A DNA stretch of 28,005 nucleotides from a virus. The notes below the pieces were generated by a model. It had not been told where the DNA came from and searched no databases. It saw only the letters and a program-made list of their open reading frames with translations. The position numbers and the translations under genes are program-made. Below are positions 22,234 to 28,005 of the stretch, in pieces (within the stretch, counting starts at the first letter, position 1; each line of letters starts with the position of its first letter). The stretch is from the IMG/VR virus record IMGVR_UViG_3300035698_003277, positions 1 through 28,005 of that record; one strand, written 5' to 3'.

Positions 22234-22418
22234 TTCGCCTCCATGTGATACGTTACTTCGCCTTTTGTGGCAATTTCGCACTCTTCCAATATGTCGTTAT
22301 ACTTGCCCGCACCGTATCCGGCCTTGACAATATCGACCGCCTTGGTTTTGTTCGGAGCTTCCACAAGCTCAACGTAAGCGCGATATATCGTCTCTGTGAT
22401 TATTACATAGTGTTTCAC
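22230..22418 (-). CDS. Small DpnD/PcfM-like protein
   Basis: The 62-residue protein starts at GTG 22416-22418, overlapping the preceding stop. The sequence (YVIITETIYRAYVELVEAPNKTKAVDIVKAGYGAGKY...) shows the strand-helix-strand pattern of small DpnD/PcfM-type proteins found in phages and plasmids, whose role is unclear. Its last codons hold the GGAGG of the HNH-like gene. Confidence 0.55.
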   Translation of the reverse strand: MKHYVIITETIYRAYVELVEAPNKTKAVDIVKAGYGAGKYNDILEECEIATKGEVTYHMEAK

Positions 22419-22552
22419 CCAGGTAGCCTCGTTTGTCTGCGGTTATCTGTCACCTCTTGTGCCAGGTCGCAGTCGTAGTCAGAAGACTTTATACACGATC
22501 TGCTTTTGCACTCAGCGCATGATTCTTCTTTTAATAGACAAGTGTATTCCAT
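22415..22552 (-). CDS. Small Cys-rich protein
   Basis: This 45-residue ORF begins at ATG 22550-22552. It contains MEYTC...SCAEC...SCIKS...YDCDL, five cysteines in the first 30 residues, suggestive of a small zinc-binding knuckle. It has a GTGA overlap with the next gene. The ribosome site is weak. The coupling and composition support a real gene; the role is unknown. Confidence 0.5.
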   Translation of the reverse strand: MEYTCLLKEESCAECKSRSCIKSSDYDCDLAQEVTDNRRQTRLPG

Positions 22553-22567
22553 AGTAATGTCAAAAGT

Positions 22568-22630
22568 TGCAGCCGGGCGGTCTTGGAGGGGTAACGTTTT
22601 TTGAGGGGTTCAGGAACGCGCCCGGCTGCA
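22568..22630. other. Perfect 12-bp inverted repeat with 39-base loop
   Basis: TGCAGCCGGGCG (22568-22579) and CGCCCGGCTGCA (22619-22630) are exact complements. The 39-base loop contains two GAGGGGT-like repeats and a T6 run. No good U-run follows on either strand, so this is not a typical terminator. It may form a stable RNA hairpin in the leader of the small Cys-rich gene, or be a protein-binding or replication site. Confidence 0.7.
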
Positions 22631-22647
22631 TATTTAGTTAGAACGGT

Positions 22648-23046
22648 TTAGAACGGTATTGAATCTTCCGACATTGGCGTTACCCACCACTTTACCTTTG
22701 CTTTGGTTTTGCCGTTATACTCCTCATGACCTACCATAACAACCCCATCGAGACCAACAAACAGTTCAGGCTCAAGAGCAAAATCTTTGGTTGGTTCTTT
22801 GCCGCATGAACGCAGAATGGAACCAGTCTTTGAACTTGCCTGCTCTGGCTTTTCGGAGTTGTCAACTATGTAATCATATAACGGGCATTCATTCCCCGTG
22901 CCTCCTGTCACAGACATTTTCAGTTCGATCATCTCGTTACCGCTTTGACTTTTCTTTTGTTCGGCATCGACTATCCGAACCCTCACCTCCCCTGGTGCGG
23001 GTAGTTCATAATTCACCGGCTTGTCGTATTCGTGTTTGTAGTACAT
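22648..23046 (-). CDS. SSB-like protein (DUF669-type)
   Basis: The 132-residue protein begins at ATG 23044-23046 with GGAGG 5 bases upstream; a longer frame has no ribosome site. It shows the pattern of phage DUF669-type single-stranded DNA binding substitutes: ELPAPGEVRVRIVDAEQKKSQSGNEMIELKMSV... then FVGLDGVVMVGHEEYNGKTKAKVKWW. It ends in an acidic hydrophobic tip (SEDSIPF), similar to the D-D-I-P-F tail of bacterial SSB that recruits partners. It would protect ssDNA during recombination. Confidence 0.75.
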   Translation of the reverse strand: MYYKHEYDKPVNYELPAPGEVRVRIVDAEQKKSQSGNEMIELKMSVTGGTGNECPLYDYIVDNSEKPEQASSKTGSILRSCGKEPTKDFALEPELFVGLDGVVMVGHEEYNGKTKAKVKWWVTPMSEDSIPF

Positions 23047-23059
23047 GCTGCCTCCTTTT

Positions 23060-23572
23060 TTAGTTACCGAAGACTTTTGATCTTGCCGCCTTGGCAATAA
23101 TGGTCCTCATTGTTACAAGTATGTTTTCCTGTTCGTCAGGTGTCATTTCGTTAAAGCCGCTGCTGATTTGAGCTTTAATATATTTCTTATCTTCTGGGGT
23201 AAGCTTGCCCCACATTGTCTTAAATTCATCAGGCGCTGTACTTCTCTGTTGCTCAATCGCTCCCTTTACCTCTTCTGCACTGGCAATGCTGTCGATGATG
23301 CCTATTCCCAGCATACCTAGGGCGCGGCCGACTGCTGACGTTTCGCAGTTCTCAATGTACGATGTCTTGTTTACATTGCTGCTTCCCTTGACTTCGTAAG
23401 CATGACCGTTTGCTATCGTGCGCCCTGCATCGTCAAATATATCCGTTGCCATGACAATCATACCATCAGCGTGGCTAACTATTCTTGTGAAGATTGTCCA
23501 GAGTGGATGCATCCTTCTAAACTCCTGCACCCGCTCATTAACCGTGATATACTCTTTTCCGTGGATGTTCAT
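23060..23572 (-). CDS. Probable single-strand annealing protein (ERF/Sak-like)
   Basis: This 170-residue protein lies between a RecE-like exonuclease and an SSB-like protein, the usual trio in phage recombination modules. The segment KTSYIENCETSAVGRALGMLGIGI...SIASAEEV (about 87-120) is a recurrent conserved motif in phage proteins I associate with the ERF/Rad52-like annealing group; the N-terminal half is an alpha/beta region (ITVNERVQEFRRMHPLWTIFTRIVSH). GGAGAGCAAA lies before the ATG. The motif is recognised with more confidence than the precise family. Confidence 0.65.
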   Translation of the reverse strand: MNIHGKEYITVNERVQEFRRMHPLWTIFTRIVSHADGMIVMATDIFDDAGRTIANGHAYEVKGSSNVNKTSYIENCETSAVGRALGMLGIGIIDSIASAEEVKGAIEQQRSTAPDEFKTMWGKLTPEDKKYIKAQISSGFNEMTPDEQENILVTMRTIIAKAARSKVFGN

Positions 23573-23582
23573 TTTGCTCTCC

Positions 23583-24353
23583 TTATTTGTACCATGCCGG
23601 TAAAGACACGGTCGTTATTTCTGCAGGTAGTCCCGGCCAGCAGCTATTTTTTATGCAACTACTGTATATTTCCAGCCCGGTATTGCACTCGATCCCGCCC
23701 TGCAATACCGAACGCTCGTCGATTTGATATACCGCGCACTCATACGGTGGTGACTTTTCAAAGACTAAGAACAAAAAGTTGTTGACGTCTATCCCGTTTT
23801 CCAGAAGGCCACACGTGTAAAACGACTGTTGCCGGTGATATCCGAAGTTCGCAACCGATTTGGAAAACTCCGCCGCGCTTGCGTCCGTGGTGGTCTTAAC
23901 ATCAATAGCAGTGACGTCACCGGCAATGTCGATGATTTTATCAGGCCTACATTTGCACTCGGTGCCAGTCAAGATGTCAACCCAGAAGTATGAGTGTTCG
24001 ACTTGGCCTTTTGTCTGTATCAAGTCGAGAGCCGTCAAGTTCTGTCCCGCCCCCTTACGCATCAAGTCTATCAGCTCCATATCTTTTTGACTTATGGCCG
24101 TCTTGTCTGCGTTCGCTTCCCGCCATTCCTTCCCCGCTTTCGTGCGCCCATCATACGGGCATACAGGATAGTCGGTGGTAAATCGCTCCGGTTCCAGTAC
24201 AGCGCAGTGGAACGCACTGCCGAATGCCATTGCCGTTGTTTCCTCCCGCTCGCCCTGTATGACTTCGCGGTAGTACTTAGACGGCCTGTCAAGTATCAGG
24301 CTGATGCCAGAGTTACTTAGCGCCGGATGCGCGTGATATTCTGCATTGGTCAT
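23583..24353 (-). CDS. RecE-like exonuclease (PDDEXK, exodeoxyribonuclease VIII type)
   Basis: The 256-residue protein starts at ATG 24351-24353 with GGAGG upstream and an ATGA overlap; an ATG 5 codons earlier is inside that ribosome site. Motifs: N-terminal YHAHPALSNSGIS, AFGSAFHCAVLEP (43-55), R-P-D138-K, A-I-D151-V-K153-T-T and Y-H-R-Q-Q (172-176), the RecE/Cas4-like PDDEXK core. It degrades one strand of double-stranded DNA ends to supply substrate for the annealing protein. Confidence 0.85.
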   Translation of the reverse strand: MTNAEYHAHPALSNSGISLILDRPSKYYREVIQGEREETTAMAFGSAFHCAVLEPERFTTDYPVCPYDGRTKAGKEWREANADKTAISQKDMELIDLMRKGAGQNLTALDLIQTKGQVEHSYFWVDILTGTECKCRPDKIIDIAGDVTAIDVKTTTDASAAEFSKSVANFGYHRQQSFYTCGLLENGIDVNNFLFLVFEKSPPYECAVYQIDERSVLQGGIECNTGLEIYSSCIKNSCWPGLPAEITTVSLPAWYK

Positions 24354-24517
24354 ATCGCCTCCTTGCATACCTCGTTAAACCTGTCCCAAAACTCCTGCTT
24401 TTCAGTCTCGCTAATCGTGTTAAGCCATGTGTAGATGCCTTCGCAATCTGGATATCGGCGCAGGTCGATGGCCCTGTTGGCTTCGTCACTTATGGCGTCA
24501 TATCGTTCGTCAGTCAT
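24350..24517 (-). CDS. Small acidic hypothetical protein
   Basis: This 55-residue ORF lies between the XRE regulator and the RecE-like gene, joined by ATGA overlaps on both ends. The protein is acidic and helical (MTDERYDAISDEANRAIDLR..., SETEKQEFWDRFNEV). No family is recognised, but the coupling makes it convincing. Confidence 0.6.
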   Translation of the reverse strand: MTDERYDAISDEANRAIDLRRYPDCEGIYTWLNTISETEKQEFWDRFNEVCKEAI

Positions 24518-24702
24518 ATAGCTTTCTCCTCCCCGTGTGCTAACAAAAGCATACCCATGTTATATGTGTTTATCTCATGCGGTTTAACTTTCCCCCGCTC
24601 CCACCGCGATACAGTCGCCACGCTGACCCGCAACTTTTGGGCTAACTTCTCTTGAGTCAGCTTCAGTTTCTTTCGGAGTACTTTTATTTCTTTAGCTGTC
24701 AT
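24514..24702 (-). CDS. XRE/Cro-type transcriptional regulator
   Basis: The 62-residue protein (start ATG 24700-24702 with AAGGA upstream; an ATG 2 codons earlier is too close to the ribosome site) is a single HTH_3 domain: KEIKVLRKKLKLTQEKLAQKLRVSVATVSRWERGKVKP. This resembles Cro/CI family repressors, probably controlling early genes. No divergent CI-Cro pair is seen in the window. It overlaps the end of the upstream gene. Confidence 0.8.
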   Translation of the reverse strand: MTAKEIKVLRKKLKLTQEKLAQKLRVSVATVSRWERGKVKPHEINTYNMGMLLLAHGEEKAI

Positions 24703-24973
24703 ATTCATCCTTCCATGTGATTTTTCCTGTTTCCCACGTCCCTCTAGACAAGATCATTTGCGTTCCGGCACTCAACGCTTTTTCTCCGTCTAACAGAACG
24801 GTGTCGATATAAATCGTTACATTATTACGAGCCTTTGCTTTCGCAACTAGTTTCGCCTCGGTAACGTACATGGCCATGTCGTCAAAAGTCGCCAGCCGTG
24901 ATGTAAAATCCACGACGATCAGAGGTTCGGCGCGATAAGATTCGATCACCCTAAGTGTCACTTGCAGTTTCAT
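24692..24973 (-). CDS. Hypothetical protein
   Basis: The 93-residue protein has a strand-rich N-terminus (LQVTLRVIESYRAEPLIVVDFTSR), a helix (FDDMAMYVTEAKLVAKAKARN) and C-terminal strands. AAAGGAG lies at ideal spacing before the ATG. No family recognised. It is in the early operon with the XRE regulator. Confidence 0.6.
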   Translation of the reverse strand: MKLQVTLRVIESYRAEPLIVVDFTSRLATFDDMAMYVTEAKLVAKAKARNNVTIYIDTVLLDGEKALSAGTQMILSRGTWETGKITWKDEYDS

Positions 24974-25004
24974 AATATTCTCCTTTAGTTGATTTTAAAC
25001 TCAG

Positions 25005-25295
25005 TTAGTTGATGTGTAAATGCGTTTTAACCGCTTCGCTTATGTCGCCAGTATATGCTATGAACTCTTTTGCTATTGCGTGTGCTTGACGTTCGCTGAC
25101 TTCGTCACCGTCAAGCGCGACCGAAGCAACAGCCTTTTGCATCGGGCTACCAATCTCGCAAACAACCATCAAGATTGTCTCTCCGATTTCGTTATATTCT
25201 AGTTTCCTACCGCGCCGCATGTTCTTGAAGTAGATAGCACCGAAGGCCTCGGCTTCTGTTTTTATCTCTCTTACCATTTCCATTGTCGTCTTCAT
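25005..25295 (-). CDS. Early hypothetical protein under duplicated promoter
   Basis: The 96-residue protein is alpha/beta and acidic at its start (EMVREIKTEAEAFGAIYFKNMRRG...). It is the first gene after the copy A promoter, with GGAGAGCAAAG before its ATG. Its first 4 codons (MKTT) sit in the shared initiation region. No family is recognised. Confidence 0.65.
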   Translation of the reverse strand: MKTTMEMVREIKTEAEAFGAIYFKNMRRGRKLEYNEIGETILMVVCEIGSPMQKAVASVALDGDEVSERQAHAIAKEFIAYTGDISEAVKTHLHIN

Positions 25296-25403
25296 CTTTG
25301 CTCTCCTTGTTAATCTTTATATACCTATTATATACTATGTCTACGCATATGTCAAGCACTTTAATATATCCAATGCTAACAGATATATGTCCAATATTAT
25401 CAT
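25291..25403. repeat. 113-bp direct repeat, copy A
   Basis: Matches 27478-27590 at 110 of 113 positions. It carries a perfect early promoter, the ribosome site and first codons, plus an upstream dyad ATATATC...GATATAT (25364-25388). Confidence 0.9.
25327..25355 (-). promoter_or_regulatory. Consensus early promoter, copy A
   Basis: Minus-strand TTGACA (25350-25355), a 17-base spacer and TATAAT (25327-25332): both boxes are exact consensus. Drives the 25295 gene and probably the recombination operon. A dyad with 7-bp arms lies about 10 bases upstream of the -35. Confidence 0.85.
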
Positions 25404-25404
25404 G

Positions 25405-25656
25405 TTATTTGGATAACCGCGCACCCCATTTTTCCATTAATCCAGATATGATTTTGTTGGAATCCTGGTGAACCTTAATTGCTGGATGCTGAATAACATC
25501 CCCTTTCAATGTGCGCACTACCGTCCCTTCTTTTTCTATCCGTTCTTGTGCTTCGGACGCAATCACCATGTGTTCAGCGATTATTTTTATTACTATTTCA
25601 GTCGTATATTCTTTACATTGTAATTCGGCATCGTTATAGGCTGTTTTATACAACAT
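25405..25656 (-). CDS. P27-type small terminase-like protein
   Basis: The 83-residue protein shows the C-terminal pattern of P27-family small terminases: helix (IVIKIIAEHMVIASEAQERIEKEG), a short hairpin (TVVRTLKGDVIQ), then H57-P-A-I-K-V-H-Q-D-S-N-K-I-I-S-G-L-M-E-K-W-G. In relatives this region reads G-x-x-x-x-x-H-P-A-x-x-x-x-x-x-A. It lacks a clear N-terminal HTH. GGAGA precedes the ATG. It overlaps the PLD-like gene. It stands far from terL, which has its own DUF5681 partner, so its role may differ. Confidence 0.55.
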   Translation of the reverse strand: MLYKTAYNDAELQCKEYTTEIVIKIIAEHMVIASEAQERIEKEGTVVRTLKGDVIQHPAIKVHQDSNKIISGLMEKWGARLSK

Positions 25657-26305
25657 GAGTTGTCTCCGGTATGGTTAATGTCTCGAACAATAGCGGTTTT
25701 ACATCCGCCAGGTTATAAGTTGTATCTTCTGGTATGTCAGGCAGGTCTGACATATCGCAATCAGGCTCTACAATATCAAATATTTCATCTACAATCTTTA
25801 ACATAAAACTCGCAAAAGAAGGATCGTCTGTTATTTCGATGTTTTCCAGCCGGGGATTTTCGTTAAGGTTCATGGAAGTCCGCACAACGATTTTCCACTC
25901 ATCGTTTGTTATAACCATGAACTTGCTGTGGGATCGCAAAGCGCGTATGCAATCTTGGCTGAACAGCTCGCGCATCCGTCGATGATATGCTGGCTGGCGA
26001 CTGCGAAAAGACCTGTCCACAATCATTCTCAGAGACCGTACTTGAGACGCACTCATCATGTGATCAACATGCTCAAGATGTGCGCTAGCCGTCGTCCATG
26101 ATGATAGAACAACATCTGCTGGTCCAGTTTGATCGACTATCGCAAACAGAGCATCTATCAAGCTGAACTGGCCGTATGTCAATATATATACATCTTCTCC
26201 GTGCTTTAGCTTACCAATGGCATCTTGAGCGCAACCCGTCTTTACCGTGCGGAAGGTTCTGCTTGCTTTTTTTCGGTATGTTTTTGCTTTAATATTTTCT
26301 ATCAT
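25646..26305 (-). CDS. PLD-like (HKD-type) phage protein
   Basis: This 219-residue protein carries a phospholipase D-like motif: H126-S-K128-F-M-V-I-T-N-D-E-W-K-I-V-V-R-T-S144-M-N146-L-N-E-N-P-R-L-E, matching the H-x-K ... (G/T)-S-x-N pattern of nuclease-type PLD proteins. An upstream TYGQFSLIDALF segment (43-54) and SSWTTASAHLE (68-78) complete the alpha/beta fold. Only one motif copy is seen, so activity would need dimers. GGAGG lies before the ATG. It overlaps the P27-like gene by 11 bases, suggesting coexpression. Confidence 0.65.
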   Translation of the reverse strand: MIENIKAKTYRKKASRTFRTVKTGCAQDAIGKLKHGEDVYILTYGQFSLIDALFAIVDQTGPADVVLSSWTTASAHLEHVDHMMSASQVRSLRMIVDRSFRSRQPAYHRRMRELFSQDCIRALRSHSKFMVITNDEWKIVVRTSMNLNENPRLENIEITDDPSFASFMLKIVDEIFDIVEPDCDMSDLPDIPEDTTYNLADVKPLLFETLTIPETTHVV

Positions 26306-26306
26306 T

Positions 26307-26446
26307 TTATACCTCCATCCTTAGTATCGGGCAACGTGCTTCGCAGTTGAAAAGCTCGAACCCTTCTGACATATAAAAATCGCACAAGGCGGAATTATCA
26401 AAATTTTCATCCTTTGAGTCGGCTACTATATATCGGTGGTTTTCAT
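26307..26446 (-). pseudogene. Frameshifted small ORF upstream of PLD-like gene
   Basis: GGAGAAACAACA precedes ATG 26444-26446, but that frame stops after MKTTDI. The adjacent -1 frame is open for about 43 residues (NHRYIVADSKDEN...FDNSALCDFYMSEG...ARCPILRMEV) to stop 26307-26309. One extra A in the A4 run after ATG would join the two. It is a broken gene, a sequencing error or a -1 frameshift. Confidence 0.5.
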
Positions 26447-26477
26447 TGTTGTTTCTCCGGTTGTGTGATAGTTTTAT

Positions 26478-27056
26478 TCAGCAGTATGATGAGCTGTTTG
26501 AGTTTGGTACATACCATCCTATACGGTAGTGATTGCTGTCATACTCATACCCCTGTGTGTTCCAGTCCGTTTTCATCCAGCCGTTTTTCCAGTGAAACAA
26601 TGTCTGTTCAGCTGCCCCGGGAAAATCGCGCTCTATCTTTTCACTCAGGGCCAGCCGGTCATCATGCTCGTGTTTCAGTTCCTGCGGGTATAGCAGCGCA
26701 TAGCCAATTTCTTTCTCGGAATTGCTCGCTTCACATACGGTAGCGATCATATCCACGCAATCATGATCTTTGATCACGGTAATTTGTGCCCGGATATAAT
26801 TTTCCAGTCTTGAGATTGACGTTGTTTTCCAGAAAGCATCTTCCGCCGCTCCCGGGCCTCCATAATCGCCCGCAAAAACAGCAACGTACTCATCTTTTTT
26901 GTTGATAACATCCCCGGCATCCATGAATTTGTTTTCGTTGGTTTCGTCGTAGTGGACGGCGAGTATGGCGTAGTCTCCATCGTTTTCCATCTCTTTGATA
27001 GTGTCTGCATCCAGCAGTTCGATTCCTTCACTGATAATTGTTGATAGTGTATTCAT
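26478..27056 (-). CDS. Acidic hypothetical protein
   Basis: The 192-residue protein is acidic with mixed structure and a C-terminal W/Y-rich segment (HWKNGWMKTDWNTQGYEYDSNHYRIGWYVPN). GAGAGGA precedes the ATG. It belongs to the accessory block between the 113-bp repeats. No family recognised. Confidence 0.65.
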   Translation of the reverse strand: MNTLSTIISEGIELLDADTIKEMENDGDYAILAVHYDETNENKFMDAGDVINKKDEYVAVFAGDYGGPGAAEDAFWKTTSISRLENYIRAQITVIKDHDCVDMIATVCEASNSEKEIGYALLYPQELKHEHDDRLALSEKIERDFPGAAEQTLFHWKNGWMKTDWNTQGYEYDSNHYRIGWYVPNSNSSSYC

Positions 27057-27072
27057 GCTCGTATCCTCTCGG

Positions 27073-27150
27073 TTATTTGGTTACCGCCGCTGTTTCATCG
27101 TCTCTTACGATCCAAGCCTCTCCGTACTCTCTCTTGATCTCCGTCTTCAT
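27073..27150 (-). CDS. 25-residue ORF with strong initiation site
   Basis: The product is MKTEIKREYGEAWIVRDD plus 7 residues. It begins with GGAGAGCAAAGATGAAGACG, 20 bases identical to the start of the 25295 gene, and overlaps the upstream gene stop (ATGA). It may be a short peptide or a remnant left by duplication of the initiation region. Confidence 0.45.
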   Translation of the reverse strand: MKTEIKREYGEAWIVRDDETAAVTK

Positions 27151-27482
27151 CTTTGCTCTCCTGTTGTTATCTTTATTGCGCTTGCTGGTATGGTGTGCTG
27201 GCTTACGGGGTGATCATATTCGTGCGTGTCAATGTCGATTTCCAAGTACCTACCGTCTATCTCTAACACCTGACCGCCATACACTACCGCATAATCCCGC
27301 GCCTCTTCAATCGTGCTATGCAAGTGGATCACGTGGGCGTGATACGTACCCAGATTCTCCGATTCCGGCCAGCGGTCTAGATACATATCATAAGCATCAT
27401 CTCCGTATTGAGCATACAGACTTTCTAAATTTTGTCCGTTCCAATCGGCTGCTACATGGTAGTATCTCTGCTCTCTTTTCAT
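27147..27482 (-). CDS. Early hypothetical protein under duplicated promoter copy B
   Basis: The 111-residue protein is rich in Tyr, His and acidic residues (YYHVAADWNGQNLESLYAQYGDDAYDMYLDRW...). It is the first gene after promoter copy B, with GGAGAGCAAAG before the ATG. It is unrelated in sequence to the gene after copy A, so only the promoter and initiation region are duplicated. No family recognised. Confidence 0.65.
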   Translation of the reverse strand: MKREQRYYHVAADWNGQNLESLYAQYGDDAYDMYLDRWPESENLGTYHAHVIHLHSTIEEARDYAVVYGGQVLEIDGRYLEIDIDTHEYDHPVSQHTIPASAIKITTGEQR

Positions 27483-27590
27483 CTTTGCTCTCCTTGTTAA
27501 TCTTTATACACCTATTATATACTATGTCTACGCATATGTCAAGCACTTTAATATATCCAATGCTAACAGATATATGTCCGACATTATCAT
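27478..27590. repeat. 113-bp direct repeat, copy B
   Basis: Three mismatches relative to 25291-25403, offset exactly 2187 bases. Includes promoter, upstream dyad (27551-27575) and ribosome site. Confidence 0.9.
27514..27542 (-). promoter_or_regulatory. Consensus early promoter, copy B
   Basis: Minus-strand TTGACA (27537-27542), a 17-base spacer and TATAAT (27514-27519). Identical in the core to copy A. Drives the 27482 gene and accessory block. Confidence 0.85.
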
Positions 27591-27631
27591 CGTTCAACCA
27601 GAACGCGGACTAGTTTATTTATGATGTTGTG

Positions 27632-27793
27632 TTAGATTTGCTCTATGCGAGCGGTAGAAATATGCTGTTCGTGCGTCGTATAGCTTTGAACATCATATCC
27701 GTTTAGTTCAATACGCAAGCTGTCAAGTTCATCTATGCAGATATGCAATCGAAACAGCGCATCAGTTATCTGGTTGTGTTGTGTGCTTTCCAT
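27632..27793 (-). CDS. Small hypothetical protein
   Basis: This 53-residue ORF begins at ATG 27791-27793 with AGGAG about 11 bases upstream. The product is helical and acidic (NQITDALFRLHICIDELDSLR...). No family is recognised. It lies upstream of promoter copy B and downstream of the TGGCGG repeat block. Confidence 0.5.
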   Translation of the reverse strand: MESTQHNQITDALFRLHICIDELDSLRIELNGYDVQSYTTHEQHISTARIEQI

Positions 27794-27842
27794 CAGCTCT
27801 GTTTTCTCCTGTTGGTTGTTTAGTTGTTTCTCTCCGCCAGCT

Positions 27843-27908
27843 GGGAATGTTAGGTTTTTTATTATTTGCCGCCACTATAGTGGTGGCGGATAATAATAAA
27901 ACATTCCC
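27843..27908. repeat. Nested inverted repeats, regulatory or origin-like
   Basis: Outer arms GGGAATGTT (27843-27851) and AACATTCCC (27900-27908) are perfect complements. Inside, TTGCCGCCAC faces GTGGCGGATA around ACTATAGT. The whole forms an imperfect 66-base hairpin or cruciform. No gene is credible here. Confidence 0.65.
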
Positions 27909-27964
27909 TATTCCGCCAATTATTTCATTGTGGCGGATAATGGCGGAAAATAATGGCGGATAAT
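27860..27964. repeat. TGGCGGATAAT iteron-like cluster
   Basis: Direct copies of TGGCGGATAAT occur at 27884-27894, 27931-27941 and 27954-27964, with a variant TGGCGGAAAAT at 27941-27951. Inverted GCCGCCA and CCGCCA copies lie at about 27867-27873 and 27912-27918. Iteron origins and multi-operator control regions look like this. The copies are concentrated in about 100 bases of noncoding AT-rich DNA. Confidence 0.65.
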
Positions 27965-27971
27965 CAATCAT

Positions 27972-28005
27972 TAGTTGGTAGAGGTTTTAATAATAGTTGG
28001 TAGAG
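27972..28005. repeat. TAGTTGGTAGAG direct repeat at window edge
   Basis: Exact 12-base copies at 27972-27983 and 27994-28005 (period 22), the second ending at the window edge. More copies may follow outside. Confidence 0.6.

Noticed and set aside
27762-27971. 69-residue minus-strand frame through the repeat block
   Set aside because: It reads through inverted repeats and iteron-like boxes, lacks a ribosome site and overlaps the better 53-residue gene.
27843-28005. CRISPR array
   Set aside because: Repeats are short, overlap, occur in both orientations and lack uniform spacers.
1-28005. tRNA genes, integrase or att sites
   Set aside because: No cloverleaf pattern, tyrosine/serine recombinase motif or core duplication was recognised by eye. 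A tRNAscan and att search of the full genome is still needed.

Overview
This window is part of a tailed bacteriophage genome (or a prophage). Nearly every convincing gene lies on the minus strand, so transcription runs from high to low coordinates. Genes are tightly packed with many ATGA/TAATG stop-start overlaps. The tail module (tape measure protein, tube protein, a frameshifted tail-assembly chaperone) indicates a long, flexible, siphovirus-type tail. The host cannot be named. Several genes carry Gram-negative-style Sec signal peptides, and most homologues I can place are only generic phage families, which suggests an uncultured bacterial host. I saw no integrase, no tRNA gene, no CRISPR array and no holin.

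Right end (28005-24500): a noncoding block rich in TGGCGGATAAT-like repeats and nested inverted repeats, then small early genes. Two nearly identical 113-bp copies of a strong sigma70 promoter region (25291-25403 and 27478-27590) flank a roughly 2.1-kb block holding a PLD-like protein and a P27-type small-terminase-like protein. Middle right (24500-19065): recombination and replication genes, namely an XRE regulator, a RecE-like exonuclease, a probable single-strand annealing protein, an SSB-like protein ending in SIPF, an HNH-like protein, a replication initiator and an AAA_25 helicase. A short transcript with its own promoter, crossing stems and a U-run sits just before the initiator gene.

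Middle (19065-14980): a winged-helix protein, a small membrane protein, a partial copy and a full copy of a RusA-like resolvase, a lysozyme-like secreted protein, a RecF/SbcC-like ATPase and a KOW plus AlpA-type HTH protein. Left (14916-1): the late structural operon in canonical order: small terminase (DUF5681), TerL, portal, morphogenesis protein, MuF-type minor head protein, scaffold, major capsid, connectors, tail terminator, tail tube, chaperone with a -1 frameshift, tape measure, distal tail proteins, and several exported or membrane proteins of unknown role.

The most unusual observations are: (1) a RusA-like gene in which comparison of two divergent copies shows conservation switching cleanly to the +1 frame at a shared AGGAG-CTT site; (2) a candidate structured RNA of about 107 nt with its own promoter and terminator before the replication initiator; (3) two late promoters that share an identically spaced tandem ACGACA element upstream of the -35, one of them next to an AlpA-like HTH gene; (4) the 113-bp duplicated early promoter flanking an accessory cassette.
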